Positions 16,201 through 28,144 are shown, counted from the first letter of the stretch. The stretch is DNA of 64,000 nt from Trichostrongylus colubriformis (GCA_963978905.1 OZ022256.1:1409501-1473500), one strand, 5' to 3'. The notes: generated from the letters alone by a model not told the origin. Program-made: numbers and translations.

Positions 16201-18707
16201 GACTGTATTATATGTGACATATGGATGACACTCGGTACCACACTGACAAGTCATTCACGTAATGGAGTGTTGGTGTCTAACACCCATCGAGTTGCTTCCC
16301 CCTTTTCCCTTTCCGCTGATATGACATCAAAATGCCTAGCGAAAGTGTGACAATCAGTGCTGTTCCAAGGAAATTGTTGCAGGCAGTCATTGTCGGAATT
16401 TGCGGATGCTCGAGAAGGTCGTAGTAAAGCTGAGACGGCTGCAGCTGCCTTGCAACGGATCTATCCAAGTATCGAGTCTGAAGCAGTTCTTTTGACCGTG
16501 CCGATGCCCGGTCACACGGTAGCCCCTAGCGGTTGGTTGGTTGAGATTTTCGTGATTTCCATAATGCGATTCAATCCAATTCGAAGTTTCCAGAAGAAGC
16601 TGCTTTGGTAAGGGATGTGGAGGCCATTGAACAACTGGTGTCCGCACACGACGTGGTCTTCCTAGCTCTCGACAGTCGAGAAGCCAGATGGTTACCAACT
16701 GTATTGGCCAGCAAGCATGGCAAGGTCACTTACCCCACGAGTAGATCCATAGGTTGCTTTCCTGGGTGAAGTTTTTTTGCTCAACAGTTGTTTTCAGATG
16801 GCGTTCAGTGTTGCCCTTGGATTCGATAATTATGTTGTAATTCGTCACGGTGTGAAGGGTGGCGAGGTGGAGGATATGCAGTGTTCCTCAGGTACGAACC
16901 AGGCACGTGTCGAGAAAATCGGGTGCGCACCGTTGGGACCTGATCGCGTACGGCGCACGATTTGATGTGTGTGAGCGGGGAAGTCACATGTGTTTGGGTC
17001 CTGAGGCAGTTACCGTAATCTACGTCAAAATAAGGTGAACGACATGGTAATCGCTCCAGATCTCAGCCATGTATAGCACCTCTAGCTTGCACACGTGGCG
17101 CTCCGCGTTGCGAAATCCTTTCCTACCGTTACAAACCCAAAAAAAATTGCCTACTTTCTATGAATTTTATGCTCCTTCGTTCCTTTTGCATAGAAACGGT
17201 CTTCATCAAGGATTCGTTGACCAGCGCTGACCTTGCTCAGATATCGTGGCTTGTTTCAGGTTTCCAAGGTCACAAACTGCAAGTGTTTTTGAGGCTCAAT
17301 CTCAGAAAGACCTGCAGTTTGCGACTTTGGACGTTGCCTATGCAGTTCGTCTTGCACTTCGTCTTGTACCTGGCAAGGAGTCATCCTTTTTTTGTGGAAT
17401 TATATATAGCACGTTGCTATAAGAAATGCAACTGTGAAACGACGGTTTCATCGAGTTCTAAGATCTCTGTATTCGCGACTGTAGACGGATGACGTCGTCT
17501 CATATAGAGGGGATGATGCTGCACCTGGATTCTCATGTAGTCGCTACATAAAACTACCGAGTTTTCTAGGTCGTATTTCACTTTTACCTTTATTTTACAG
17601 ATACTACGTCTGTTCGAGATGGTACTGTTATACCGTACTCGGAATTGGCTTGCTATTTTTGCAGCGATGTGACTGCCCCTGGTAATTCGTCAACAGATCG
17701 AACCCTCGATCAGCAGTGCACGGTGAGTTTGCCAATGTTTCGTGGGGGGGGGGAGTGTCTTTTTGCTCCCATCAGTGCAGAAAATTGTGAAGTAAACTTT
17801 CTCAACGTTTACATTTCTCTGTTAAAAAAAACAGGATTCTCCATAGCTTGGCTGCTGTAACTAATACCATAAGGGTGTGCCGTTAGGGCAGAAACGCGTC
17901 GCGACGGGATGAGTGCCAGCTGGAAGTGCCTTGTGTACTTGGTCCTGGAACGACTACGTGCTCTACCCCTTACGTTAGGTTGATCGCTTAAAGATCTAGT
18001 TGGCGACGCTCTTAGCTCGCTTTCTGTTTGAATGTCACATAGCCCCACCACCGACGTCAGTGCTAGTTCGTATGTGATGCTGCAGTTTCAGGTCAGTCGC
18101 GCTGGACTGTCAATGATAGCCTCGGGTGTTGCTGTTGAGCTTCTGTCTTCCGTCCTTCAGTACTCGGATCCATTGCGCGCACCAGCGAACATTGGTGAGC
18201 CGGACGATTCATCATCATTGCTGGGGGCAACACCGCATCAAATCCGTGGATATTTGTCGCGTTTCAGCCAGGCAAGTGTCTCTGTCCTCTGTCTGAAGCC
18301 TTTCTTACTGAATCCAATGCAACGATGCAGCTTTCGAAATTCTTCTTTTTTTTGAATTTCGATCGTTCAGATGACCCCGTGTGTACGGCGATTCGAGAAA
18401 TGTGTTGCTTGTGGACGTACTGTGGCAGAGGAATACGCAAACAGAGGTGCAGAATTTGTCAAAGAGGTAGGTTCAGTATTTCGGAAGTCATTTTCTGTTC
18501 CTTATTACTCACATTCATTTCCCCCTGCTGATCAAGTGTTCCTGTGATCCTGCTAGGGATTTCAGCGACTTTTGCATTTTATTTTTTCAGGTGATGAACT
18601 GCCCATCGTATTTGGAAAAGCTGACGGGACTGGATCAACTGCAGGCGTCAATAAACGATGTACATATCGAATTCAGCGACGACAATGATTCGGTTATGTC
18701 TTTGTAA
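10248..18707 (+). CDS. atg-7: ATG7, E1-like autophagy-activating enzyme
   Basis: Fifteen exons join in phase to 648 residues: 10248-10380, 11259-11416, 11835-11987, 12917-13054, 13306-13473, 13621-13718, 13776-13866, 15585-15703, 16383-16531, 16594-16724, 16798-16891, 17601-17722, 18092-18271, 18371-18466 and 18591-18707. The N-terminal domain has [29 protein letters not shown] and [16 protein letters not shown]. The adenylation domain has the nucleotide-binding [13 protein letters not shown] (about residues 316-328), [26 protein letters not shown] and ALGFDNYVV. The catalytic cysteine is in DRTLDQQCT (about residue 517), and [10 protein letters not shown] follows. ATG7 activates ATG8/LGG and ATG12 and passes them to ATG3 and ATG10. 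All key motifs are intact. The acceptor before exon 7 reads TTTCCG instead of an AG, and intron 13 begins GC. From memory the length is close to C. elegans ATG-7. Confidence 0.96.
10604..10867. mobile_element. TIR element with GGGTCAATAAAGTCGGGG ends in atg-7 intron 1
   Basis: The left end GGGGTCAAATAAAGTCGGG is followed by a long G run. The right end is a long C run followed by CCCGACTTTATTGACCCGC, its inverted partner. The interior contains AGGCTTAGGCTTAAGCAG and partly complementary GAAGCCTAGG sequence. It is non-coding. Confidence 0.65.
13867..15584 (+). other. atg-7 intron 7, repeat-bearing
   Basis: A 1.7-kb intron. It contains a diverged family B-like segment (about 14009-14260, starting GGCTGCGTTCATTGCG, with GAATTCGAATCTTGG) and a copy of repeat family G (14388-14566). 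I see no exon in the rest. Confidence 0.6.
14388..14566 (+). repeat. dispersed repeat family G, copy 1
   Basis: Contains GCAGCCTTCAAGCGAGGCAG, GGGCAATCGATACGGC and TGGTGGCGCCGCGAAGCG. A reverse-oriented diverged copy lies at 26128-26345 in the zinc-finger gene. Its reading frames are open on both strands but are not supported as genes. Confidence 0.55.
15994..16302. mobile_element. poly-G-terminated MITE (family D) split by a nested insertion
   Basis: The left end is GGGGGGGGACAACTTGAACT..TTGAATGTTG. The right end is TCGAGTTGCTTCCCCC, the degenerate inverted partner. A family C element (16062-16203) interrupts it. It lies in atg-7 intron 8. Confidence 0.6.
16062..16203. mobile_element. fold-back MITE with CCATTTCGGAGC ends (family C)
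   Basis: Inverted arms read TCCATTTCGGAGC, then CGATAGGGCGTGGC and GGACATGGGTGAG inward. The centre has GAGAGTGAGAGTGTGTGGCG. A second copy sits at 36723-36885. It lies in intron 8 of atg-7, inside a family D element. Confidence 0.75.
16900..17120. repeat. family H dispersed repeat in atg-7 intron 11
   Basis: Contains GGGTGCGCACCGTTGGGACC, GGGTCCTGAGGCAGTTACCG and CTCCGCGTTGCGAAATCC. These match the combination seen at the other family H sites. No coding content. Confidence 0.45.
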
Positions 18708-19672
18708 ATATGCTATCGCATTGCCGTGATTCAGGATGATTTTCTCTGTTTGATTAATTAGGATTCGATTTGTAAGAAATCGTGCTAACTACAGGCACTC
18801 GTCTCAGAGTAGCATTTGATCGTGTTTATAGTCAGCGACTTTGCGGTGATTCTACGGATGCTGGTGACCTGCGTGTCCGTTTTAATGCGCTTGTGTGAGG
18901 CGTAAGGCCATATTCATGCTCTGCAATGCGGTCGTGTCGCCGAGTATGAATGTGCTGCCGTAGTCGTGAGAAAGTGAGAGGTGGAAAGGCAAAGGAAGGG
19001 CTATCCATTGAACAGCCTGAGATTTCCTGGAATGGGGTGTTGTGAACTGATGCCGTGGAATCACGTACCTGTCCAGTCGCACACTGAATGTATCCAAGAA
19101 ATGCGTCATCGATGGAAATTAGGGTCAGCACACTTATAGAGTTCGCTTTGTCCTAGCTGACACTTTAGCTTATGGGTTTGGTGCAGTTTTATCAACTGTT
19201 AGTTTTAGCATGCGAGAGTGATTTCATCAATTTCCTAAATTTGTAACATTTTGATGTACTGCTACGATGCTCTTATGACCTCGATTCGCACAGTTCTCCA
19301 AATAATCTTTTCACTTAATTTTCGACATTTTTTCTCCCACCTTTCTGTAGATATTGATCGATTGGTTGCGGTGAATGTTCTGGGTTTATATGCCATTGCT
19401 ATCGTATGAAATTTTTTATGAAAAGAAAGATCTTTCCATTTTTTATGTTCTTGTGTAGTTTCACGGTCGTGCGAAAAAAGTTCTTAGTTACTGAATGTTC
19501 CTTAGTGATAGTGGTTCGAACCGGTTATACCTGGAGTGTTGGTCCGCGGCGCGTGCGATTGCAGCGTAGCTGAGGCCGCGGTCTGACGTGACACACATCA
19601 AATGTGTCATGTCGTCAAGCGGAATTTGGATCGTCCTCTTGTGGATTTATGATACTCGAAGGGTCCTGTTTC
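18708..19672. other. atg-7 to zinc-finger gene spacer
   Basis: A 965-bp spacer with a diverged fold-back (about 18900-18965: CATATTCATGCTCTGCAATG against GCCGAGTATGAATGTGC) that shares the family B end motif. The rest has no recognisable gene. Confidence 0.5.
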
Positions 19673-19688
19673 AGTAAAGTACCTCCAA
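19673..19688 (+). other. possible trans-splice acceptor of the zinc-finger gene
   Basis: CCTGTTTCAG ends at about 19674, fourteen bases before ATG 19689. It is a good nematode acceptor with no coding frame in front, so it is either a spliced-leader site or the end of an untranslated exon. Confidence 0.45.
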
Positions 19689-22600
19689 ATGAGTGAAGAG
19701 TCAAAAACTTCTAGATGTACAATATGTAAAAAGTCATTTGCTTGTCATAGGTGAGTACTCCTTCATTTCTCACCTTCAGAGACTGATATAGTGCTGCAAA
19801 ATTTGAGAATGTAGATCAGAGGCCAGTGATGGTTGCAGCAATTGAGTGCGCTATCTCAAAATGTGAAGTGTGACAGGGACATGTTGACTGTCATGAGCTT
19901 AAGGTGGTGGCCACACTGGGCCTTTTCAACGGTTGAATTAACTCTCTGCGATATGATCGTAACTCGTGCTCTGCGGCCAGTATCTTGGTTGCTAGCTGAC
20001 GTTGGAGTGCTGGGCATAGCGATCATGTCGCGGAGTATGTACGCAGCCAACTGCCACATGCAACAAGAGGAATGCATCTGGTATAGGGCGTTCGCTTAGT
20101 AGTACTGCTAGTTTCTAGACGTACAGTAAGTTTTTTGGACTCTTTGGACTTTTTGGACTGAAACTCTTTGGAGTTTTTGCTATCTTTTACGGATGTGTAT
20201 TTACTTTTCTGGTTCCAAATTGAGATTCAGTGAGTGACACGTCCCAGAGCTAAAGCGAAGGATATCCTTGTGAAGAGATTCAGATGAGTGGCACGTTTTG
20301 AATTATTAGCCGACGTGATTGACATTTTCTGAGGATAAACGGGCGATGTGGGTTGCTTTCATGTGCGCGTGCACCATTTTTCTTTTCTCGGTCTCTTGCT
20401 TTCAAAAGGATGGCTCACTGAGGATGGATAGCACCCCGTGGGTCATTCTGATTGAGGATCGGTCACAGTTGTTCGAGCTATCCACTAACAGCCATTACTA
20501 ACTAGTTTTGGTCGCAGCTAAAGCGATAGGAAGGCGTAATTGTTCAAAGGTTCAAATTCTGTTAGTCTCTGGCCTTTGATTAGGTTGGACCGAAGGCTCC
20601 AAATCGTAGGCATGCGTTTCGTTTTGATCTAATATACTTTTTCGTCGCGGATAATGTTGGAACGCAGAGCTGCCCAGAAAGCTTTTGCTCTCAATTTGTA
20701 CGTTTTTGAAGTTCAGACTGTCAATTATTGCAGAGCACCACTTTTGAGAATATTAACACACTTTAAAATATGTGAGGTCAATGAAAATGGACTGAAAAAT
20801 GAGTGATATAGCTCACTTGCCGCGTTGCTCCAGTCTGCATCGATAATTGAAATTTGTACAAAATTATGGTACTTCCAGATACGTCGTGAAGCACATGGCA
20901 AGGGTTCATAGTAAAGAAAAGGAGGACAAAAAGCCACTGGAATGTTCTATATGCGGCAAGGTGAGGCGAGGTAGGCCTAAATTTGTGAGAGAGTAGCCTC
21001 CAGTGTTGCTTTAAGGCCGTGCAGTTCACGATGTCTGTATCTTCCAGAATTTTCCCCGTCTCTCTCATCTTCAACGCCATCAACTCATCCATATCAAGCA
21101 ACGTGAATGGGCATGTCCGTTTTGTGAACACAGTTTTGTTCAGAAGGTGGGAGTCTTTGGAAATTCCGATAAGCTAAAGTGCATTTATACTGTGCGACGC
21201 TATCGCGCGACGGTATGGCACGACGTACGCCATGTACATAATGCAAACTCTGCAGTCAAAGTTGATGGAGCACATCAACGGAGTCGAGCACGTTAACGCT
21301 GTCCACGGAGACTTTATTGAGAGTGTGTGGCGCGCACCGTACGATTCAGTCGCTTGATGGCGTGGCGGAGTATTAATGCAACATAAGCTGCATTGGTCTG
21401 AGCACTTAATGCAAGCTGATGACCTCTGCTTCAAGTCTGTCGCTAGTGAAATGGGATATACGGGGTGAATTTCAGCCTCACTTGATGCGTCATATTGGAC
21501 GTCGTCATACGTCACAATATCGGGATGGACTGGAGGATAAAATTGCCACCAACAAGTGGAGAACTGAAAAAAGTAAGTGTTTATTCAAAAAAAAAATTAG
21601 TGTCCGAGTCTTGATCTAGCCTAAGTGAATAAAGTTAAGGTTCGCATCCCGTGAAGATTTGGTTTTTTGATAAGAATTTTTTTGTGAAGGTTGGAATATT
21701 TCTACGATAATGTTTCAAGAACCGATTGAAGTCGATCTGCCGATAAAATTCGACGAAGACACCCCGTCTACGCAGCAGTGTGGTGACCTGGTGCCGCGAT
21801 TGCTTTGCGTTCACTGTGGTGCAACGTTTGACAACCGAACTGATCTGGATCGTCATGTCACGGTAAGAATTCATTGAATTTTAGATTTTACTCTGCAGCG
21901 GAATGTTGTGGCGAGCACGCTTGCGGAGTGTAGGCGTTCACTTTTTGTGACCAGAGCGTTCTGGTGATTCAAACCTCCTGTGGCAATAATTCTCTTTTCT
22001 CTAACTCTACTCTCTTGATTCTTTGATTACTCTTAACTCTTTTTGATTACGTCCCTGAATGCGAAAAATATGTCACGGTGATTGCGGCAAAATTGTGATT
22101 ACGAGTGTCGAATGGAACCATCGTTCTACCATTGTGAATCCAGCTTCACAGGAACCCACTGCTAGAGTCAGTGGGTCACGGCGTCACGAGAATTGCATCA
22201 TCCGCGCGAATGAGGCTACTCGGCGACGACACAATTCGAGTGTCATGTCACACGTTCAAGTCAATGAAAGATTTTGAGGGCGTTGATGAATTAGAAGCTG
22301 GTGATTGCTTCAGATCTAATCGTCATTAGTGGAATCACTCTTCTCTTTTCATTCAACAGGCATGACACCAGTCGTGATTGGGACCATCTGCCCATGAGCT
22401 TGCAGTTGGCTGGGCGCGGCTGCTCCCTTAGAAATCGCCTAACATGGGTTGCTCTCGCTCATCGGATCCCGTATGTTTGTACACTACCATGAGGACAAAG
22501 GAGAAAGTGGGAACTGGGAATTCCACCTCAGAAGGGGTGATGTGTGGCGAAACTATTCATCGAAAAAGCTCGGTTTCTGATCTTAATACGATTTCGCAGC

Positions 22601-25600
22601 ACGGCGTGTCGTTCTGCAGTTGATCAGCCGAGGGAGTTGCCGGCGAAGGCGGAACAACATTCGCAGCCTTCTGACGTTGCCCTCACCCGTCTGCATCTGT
22701 CCCTCCGGCTGGTGATGCAGAGGGGTGCGATAGTGTAATAGTGGAACAAGCGTTCTCGGACTCTTATTTCTCGTGCTTTTCACCTTTTATTTCGTCCTCT
22801 ATTGTTACACTGCTGTGCACTCTTACTTTCATAATCCAAATCTGCTACAGTCGTGGTTGCCCGTGTTTTTAGAGATTTCATAGTATGTGCAAGTGTTTTG
22901 ACAGCAACCTTCTTGCTTTCAGAATACTCACCGTTCTTTGAAATGCCAGCATTGCGGCGAGATCTTCGATGGTTATGCAAGCCTGAAAGCGCATGAAATG
23001 CGTCAACGAGCACAATCTTTTGTCTGTTCATGCGGTGCCTCGTTTTCACGACAGTCCGAACTACGGTGGGTTTGACATCGCATCAAACTAGCGAATTAGA
23101 AATTCGCACAGGGAAAGAGAATGGCGTTGTGGCATTGCTCGATTCCCGCTTTTATTATTCACTGCAGGCATCAGAAATACCGCCTACATTGCTTTCACAA
23201 AGTCGGGTCCTGCATCGCACTCGCGTGCGGACTCTTTTTATGACCCACAAATCTATTTTCAATAAAATGAGACGAAACGCAACGCAACCGCCTGTATCGG
23301 CACTTTTTATTCATTCACCTAATGACGGCTTTTTATAGAGTACCGGAATGGAGCGCGCATTGCGCAATACGCTTCACTTCGGTACTCTATGAAAAGCCGT
23401 CATGAGGTAAATGAATAAAAAATGCCGATACAGGCGGTTGCGTTGAATTTGATGGTCATGCCTGTATTGTACCAGAGCGGTTCAAATTTTGAAGTCCCCC
23501 TTATTTTGAATTGTTCTGTCACACGTGAACCTGTGGTGCGCAGCAGTCATGCGCAACGCTTAACTCGCTTCTTATGAAGAACGTCCTTCGTGCGCCAATC
23601 GTTTGTTTGAATATCTGTAAGTATAGGAATATTTGAGGCTAAAGAGATAGTGTTCAGGGCCCACCGAGATGCATGCCGCAAGCGAGGATCATTTCTATGT
23701 CTTGTATGCGAACGATTGTTCACTCAACGTGTGCAGGTGAATATTTCAATAAATGAATAATCATTTGCTGCTGAAGTCACTCAATTCTCATCTACAGTTG
23801 GATAGACACTGGAAAAAGGAGCACTTTGTGAATGCACAATGCACCGAATGTGGATGGATTGCAGCTGCACCGTTGCGCAAAGCCGAGCATGCCTTGGAGG
23901 TCCACAAAAAAGATATGTAAGTTCCAATAAAGTCATACAAAGTCCTTTCTTTGACGTCAGTGACAGTTTAGCTGTGGATATTGTGGTGTAGATGAGCCGT
24001 CCATTGATCATGTATCGGCAGAACACTGGAAACGGCTCAAGAAATCCATTCCTGTACGGCAGACGAACAAGAAACAGTAAGTTTCATGTACAGGGTGCGG
24101 GAAAAGCTCCAGCAACGGTAAAAATGTGCCCGTAAAAAGTGGTCAAACCGATCGATACACGATAGAACTTCAACAGCTTTTTTCAACTGTTATTTAAATC
24201 ACAAAAACAAATAGATCTTGAACTTACCTCCTTTATTGCGAATACAGGCTGAAAGTTTCCTAGAAAACGCGTCGACGGCGGTACGGAGGTAGTCTTCGTC
24301 TGAATCCTCCATGCTTTAACGAGGGTCGCATGTAGAGTATCCTAACTTTTATGCTTTGTAGAGCAGGCTTTCGTCTTAAGAACTGACCACACGGAGTAGT
24401 CCAATGGATTTAGGTCTGGACGGATTGAGGGCCAATCGTTCGACGAGATATAGTCCGGGAAGTGCGTTCCGCACCCTGTGTGTGCTGAATTACTGGCGTG
24501 AACTTTTCTATCGCTTCGTCGTTTTTATTTTGCACTACATTTTATTGTGGGCTGCGTCGGAAAACGTTTGATATAGATAAATTTTCTGAAATTGTGCGCG
24601 GTACACCGCATTTATAGTAATTTTGGGGGTAAAAAGTATTTGTTGTCATTGCGCACACACTATGCTCTGCCACGTGCCAAACACTTTTGCCATTTTTTCT
24701 GCGCGTCCCTCCCAAATCCTCCACGGCATTAGGTGAGAGGTCCGAGCTATTCAACTAGTTCTCGCGCCTGCCAAATGACTTCGCGCCAGGATGAGGGCGC
24801 CGCACCTCACGTAACTTGACTCAGGACAGTCCTGACCCCCCCCCCCCCCCATCTTCTGAGAGCACTTCGAATATTGCCTTCCATGGGAGGGGTTACGGAT
24901 GCCGCACGCTAGCGTGACACCCACCTGAGCCAAGAAGAGAAGGATACGAGCAGTGCCGCTCTAAAGGATCACGCGCCATAATGGTGAGAGGTTGGTTTTA
25001 GCGCGCGACTGTCTAAGAGCGTGCAAGGAATAGGAAATTGGGGGGGGCGAGGGCAAGGGTCAGGTAGGCGCTTCCGTGGGGGGAGGGGTAATGTACTGTG
25101 TATGCTTTAGTCCAATTTTTTCCTGACATACCTTTTCTGTTTCTGTTGCTGATCTGCTCATTTTTGCTATGTTCACTCGTTATACACTGTCCAGTGTGTC
25201 GTGGAACGGTCTGAAGTGTAGAAGAGCCTGTCGCATCCGAACACACATAATATCAGTGAAATGGATTTTTCGACCAGCCGTGATTCGAAAGTTCATAGGA
25301 AATCTCAATGTTTAGGGATCGATCAAGTAGCAGCCGTGCTGATACTTCCCCTGAGCCCACTGATGCACCCTTCAATGTCGAAGAGGATCAAAAGCAGCCA
25401 TGTGAAGAGGCTCTGCGAGAAGAGGCTCCTCCGAATGCCGAAAAAGGTGACAACATAAGGGGGTTTCAAGTCTTTCCAGGGAGAATCAAAGAGCTCATGA
25501 ACAGATATGCATAGTATTTTCTGAATTCATACCCTGCTAAAAAGCATCCCGGTCGAGCATCGTCAGAACTTCGCCAGTTTTCATGTCTGTCATTCCAGAC

Positions 25601-27003
25601 ACCGCCCATATAGAATTTAGGAGGCATCGTCAGAACTTCGCCATTTTTCATGTCTGTCATTCCAGACACCGCCCATATAGAATTTATCGATATAGCAGGT
25701 TAAATGGGGCAGTTCACACAAACGGTGATGTACCTGCATTCATACTCTGCGACTTAGTCATACGAATGGTGGCAAAACGCTAACTATGAACACGACTTCA
25801 GCTTTTCTTGTTTTTTTCGTGTTTCTTGTGGAATTGTTGTTTTTGAGCAGCCTTCACAAAACGGTCAATTGAAGATGAATCCTCGACTCATCTTCTAGGG
25901 CAGTAAATTCTCGTAAACTGTCAGGCTACACCTTTTTCTGCGTACGGTGCACCACCATGAAGCTACACGGCTACCACGCGCTGTTGAGCTCCTTATTGGT
26001 TGGCTGAACCAAATGGGCGTGATTATTATGGGTCGGAACGTGTGTTACGCCAGAGTACACATCGGGACGGCTCGGAAAGGGTGGAACCTGAATAATCGTC
26101 CAGGGGTGTATGCACTCATGACGGAAAATCGCTTCGCAGCGTTGCACTCGCGGCGCCATCAGTACGACTTGCCCAATCGATTGCACTTGAGAGCCCGGTA
26201 AAGCGCGGCTGCGTCACCTCTGCACTTCCACCCATACCACACTGCCTCGCTTGAAGGCTGCCATCCCTTGCCACTGGAACTCGCACCCGGCGAACCGCAC
26301 GTCGCGCACGGCCCTCGCGAAAATCCCTTATAAGTGCACACACTCGTCATTCAGGGATCTAACACACAAAGATGGTATGCCGAGTAATTCGGTTCTCGCA
26401 GAGTGTGCCTTTAATTTAAGCGTTTTCCTTCAAGAATCGCCCGTTGTGGCTGGCAGTGGCACTTCTTCCACCGCTTCGACGTCAAGCTCTGAAACAGAAC
26501 CGGCGGATGGTTCTGTTGAAGAAACTTCGGAACGCAAATATGGTAAAAACCACGAGAAATTTCTGCTTCAGGATATGACATACGGAAGGGTCTCTTTGCA
26601 GATCGGTTGCACCCTGTGACTACTGACGTGTCGGCGCCAGCGTCTGTGGGTGAGGAACGCTATCTGAATGTGGTTCTGTCGGTGCCAGATGACGTCGTGG
26701 ATGAGTTTTATTTCGGTGATCGTCTTCCAGAAGAGATTCGCCAACTGTTTCCTGAGCTTTTAAATGCACGTGGGTTGGAAAATATCCTCAGTTATTGTCG
26801 TTACTTTGAATTTATCCTCGAAAATTCGAATTTTCTTCACTGTATTACAATTTCTACGAAGCTGTGCTCGATTTCCAGGTGTTTGCATAGTGGAACCATT
26901 CGCTGGACAGAAACGGTTTTTGTCGTTGCACATACCAGTGATACGACCAGAGGGAGCTGACGCAAGAGCTGACCGTCTGCTATCGGTACCAATCTACGTG
27001 TGA
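19689..27003 (+). CDS. C2H2 zinc-finger protein with nine finger units
   Basis: Fourteen exons join in phase to 505 residues: 19689-19750, 20879-20960, 21048-21146, 21476-21572, 21720-21862, 22923-23065, 23168-23224, 23658-23736, 23798-23916, 23972-24076, 25316-25446, 26435-26542, 26602-26769 and 26879-27003. Finger units begin CTICKKSF, CSICGKNF, CPFCEHSF, CVHCGATF, CQHCGEIF, CSCGASF, CLVCERLF, CTECGW and CGYCGV. Most keep C-x2-C-x12-H-x3-5-H. Unit 5 lacks the second histidine, unit 6 has C-x1-C and unit 9 is degenerate. After the fingers comes an acidic, Ser/Thr/Pro-rich linker (SPEPTDAP, STASTSSSETEPADGS), then a C-terminal domain with VPDDVVDEFYFGDRLPEEIR and ADRLLSVPIYV that I do not recognise. 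DNA or RNA binding is likely. The donor of exon 7 is the weakest call (23208 is an alternative). Confidence 0.88.
21179..21388. mobile_element. degenerate fold-back in zinc-finger gene intron 3
   Basis: The left end GTGCATTTATACTGTGCGACGC pairs imperfectly with the right end GGCGTGGCGGAGTATTAATGC. The TTTATACTGTGCG motif is a diverged form of the family B terminus. No coding content. Confidence 0.4.
23281..23444. mobile_element. fold-back MITE with AACGCAACCGCCTG ends
   Basis: Arms of about 70 bp are near-perfect inverted repeats from AACGCAACCGCCTGTATCGG inward to GACGGCTTTTTATAGAGTAC. The loop region is about 35 bp and contains GCGCATTGCGCAATACGC. It lies 56 bp after the proposed exon 7 of the zinc-finger gene. 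High arm identity suggests a recent insertion. Confidence 0.8.
24091..24478 (-). mobile_element. Tc/mariner-type transposon remnant with 3' transposase fragment
   Basis: The ends are CAGGGTGCGGGAAAAGC and, inverted, GGAACGCACTTCC-side GCACCCTG, flanked on the left by TA. On the minus strand, about 24458-24230, the sequence reads WPSIRPDLNPLDYSVWSVLK followed after a frame break by LVKAWR-like and STRFLGNFQPVF segments. The PDLNPLDY block holds the third catalytic-acid region of a DDE/D transposase. The element is short and frame-broken and lies in intron 10 of the zinc-finger gene. Confidence 0.8.
24830..24850. repeat. poly-C tract
   Basis: An uninterrupted run of C of about 17 bases within the repeat-rich intron 10 of the zinc-finger gene. 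Its length is likely to be unstable and error-prone in sequencing. Confidence 0.7.
25558..25686. repeat. 67-bp tandem duplication
   Basis: Two direct copies start CATCGTCAGAACTTCGCC at 25558 and 25625. They differ by only a few bases and end CCGCCCATATAGAATTTA. They lie in intron 11 of the zinc-finger gene and look non-coding. Confidence 0.85.
26128..26345 (-). repeat. dispersed repeat family G, copy 2 (reverse)
   Basis: Reverse-complement relative of 14388-14566: ACTGCCTCGCTTGAAGGCTG, CAATCGATTGCACTTGAGAG and CGCGGCGCCATCAGTACGAC are recognisable. It lies upstream of exon 12 of the zinc-finger gene. Confidence 0.55.
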
Positions 27004-27608
27004 AAAATGTATGTCACGGCAATGTTCCCGTACACTCCTTCTTTAAAGATGCATGTCACGACAATGTTCCCTTTCACTCATTTCATGGAGGGTCATTTTG
27101 TTGAAGGCTAACTATAATATCTCTGCACCGCTTACATACCGGCGGATATGGGACTGTAATTGTCGGAAATTAGTCTGCAGTTGCAGCGACGGAAGATTGC
27201 TGTGTGAGGCCACTGATACCTGCATATTCGCTCAGATACTGAGGACAAAGGCGAGCGGGATTCCTGCAGGGCAGGCGACTTGAAGTGGACCACTGAGCTG
27301 TTTTCTAAGAATCGATTGAGGGCCAGATGGAGGACTTTCTGTGAAAAGCTATCACGAGCTATATGTTATGAGGGTAAAGTATACTCTGCATGACTGACTT
27401 ATCAAGAATCTGTGCTTGCGTGGCTCAAAGTCCCATATTAGTCACGTATAAGCTGATTACTAATACTGTTGTTGCAATAATTAAATATGTCCATTTCCTG
27501 TTTTGATAAAGTGTTTATTACATGCTTGTTTTGCTAAACTATGGTGTTTCGTCACAAATACTATCAATAATCGCGAATCTCATCTTATATGTGTCTACTA
27601 GTTGTAAG

Positions 27609-27777
27609 TTGGATTTATACTCTGCCACGCGATCGTTTCGTGAAGCGCCCATACGCAACGTCCGCGGTGGATATTTTGGGTGATCAAAATGTCAGAGTTT
27701 GCGATTCTGCGATTTTTCATGCAAAGTCTTGACAATGCGGAATGGCATGCAGAACGCAAAGTATGAAGGCGGCTTCA
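27609..27777. mobile_element. degenerate fold-back with TATACTCTGCCACGC / GCAAAGTATGAAGGCGGC ends
   Basis: The left terminus GATTTATACTCTGCCACGCG and right terminus GAACGCAAAGTATGAAGGCG are related to the family B ends. The interior contains GTTTGCGATTCTGCGATTTT. No coding content. Confidence 0.45.
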
Positions 27778-28144
27778 GAGCATCTGGGAATATGTAGGCG
27801 GAGCTCGCGCACGCGGTCAGCACGTTTCATGGCATGTACTATGGGGATCCTTCTTGTTTAAGATGTATCCACGCAAGAGCCAAAGGCGCATAAGTAGTGA
27901 GCCGGCAGCTTTTAATTCCTGACAGTGGTTTTTTACCGCGCAGTATTTGGGATATTTTTATGTAAAACTTCCCAGTTCAAAAAGCATGTTAGCTTAAAAA
28001 CATGGATGCAGGGTTTCGCGGCATTTCGCCGAAAGGACCCGTGACAGTAGCTGACACCCATTGCATAGACGCGTCGCGGCTGCGCGCGAGGATGCTGCGA
28101 ATTCGCGTGTGTCTTTTCGTCGGAACCATGTGATTTACTTAGAT

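Noticed and set aside
20120..20185. GGACTCTTTGGACTTTTTGGACT repeat-like stretch
   Set aside because: Only three short imperfect units; low-complexity intron sequence rather than a defined repeat.
25258..25458. Frame starting MDFSTSRDSKVHRK as a gene start
   Set aside because: The in-phase exon of the zinc-finger gene starts at 25316 in a different frame that continues the acidic SSSRADTSPEP linker.
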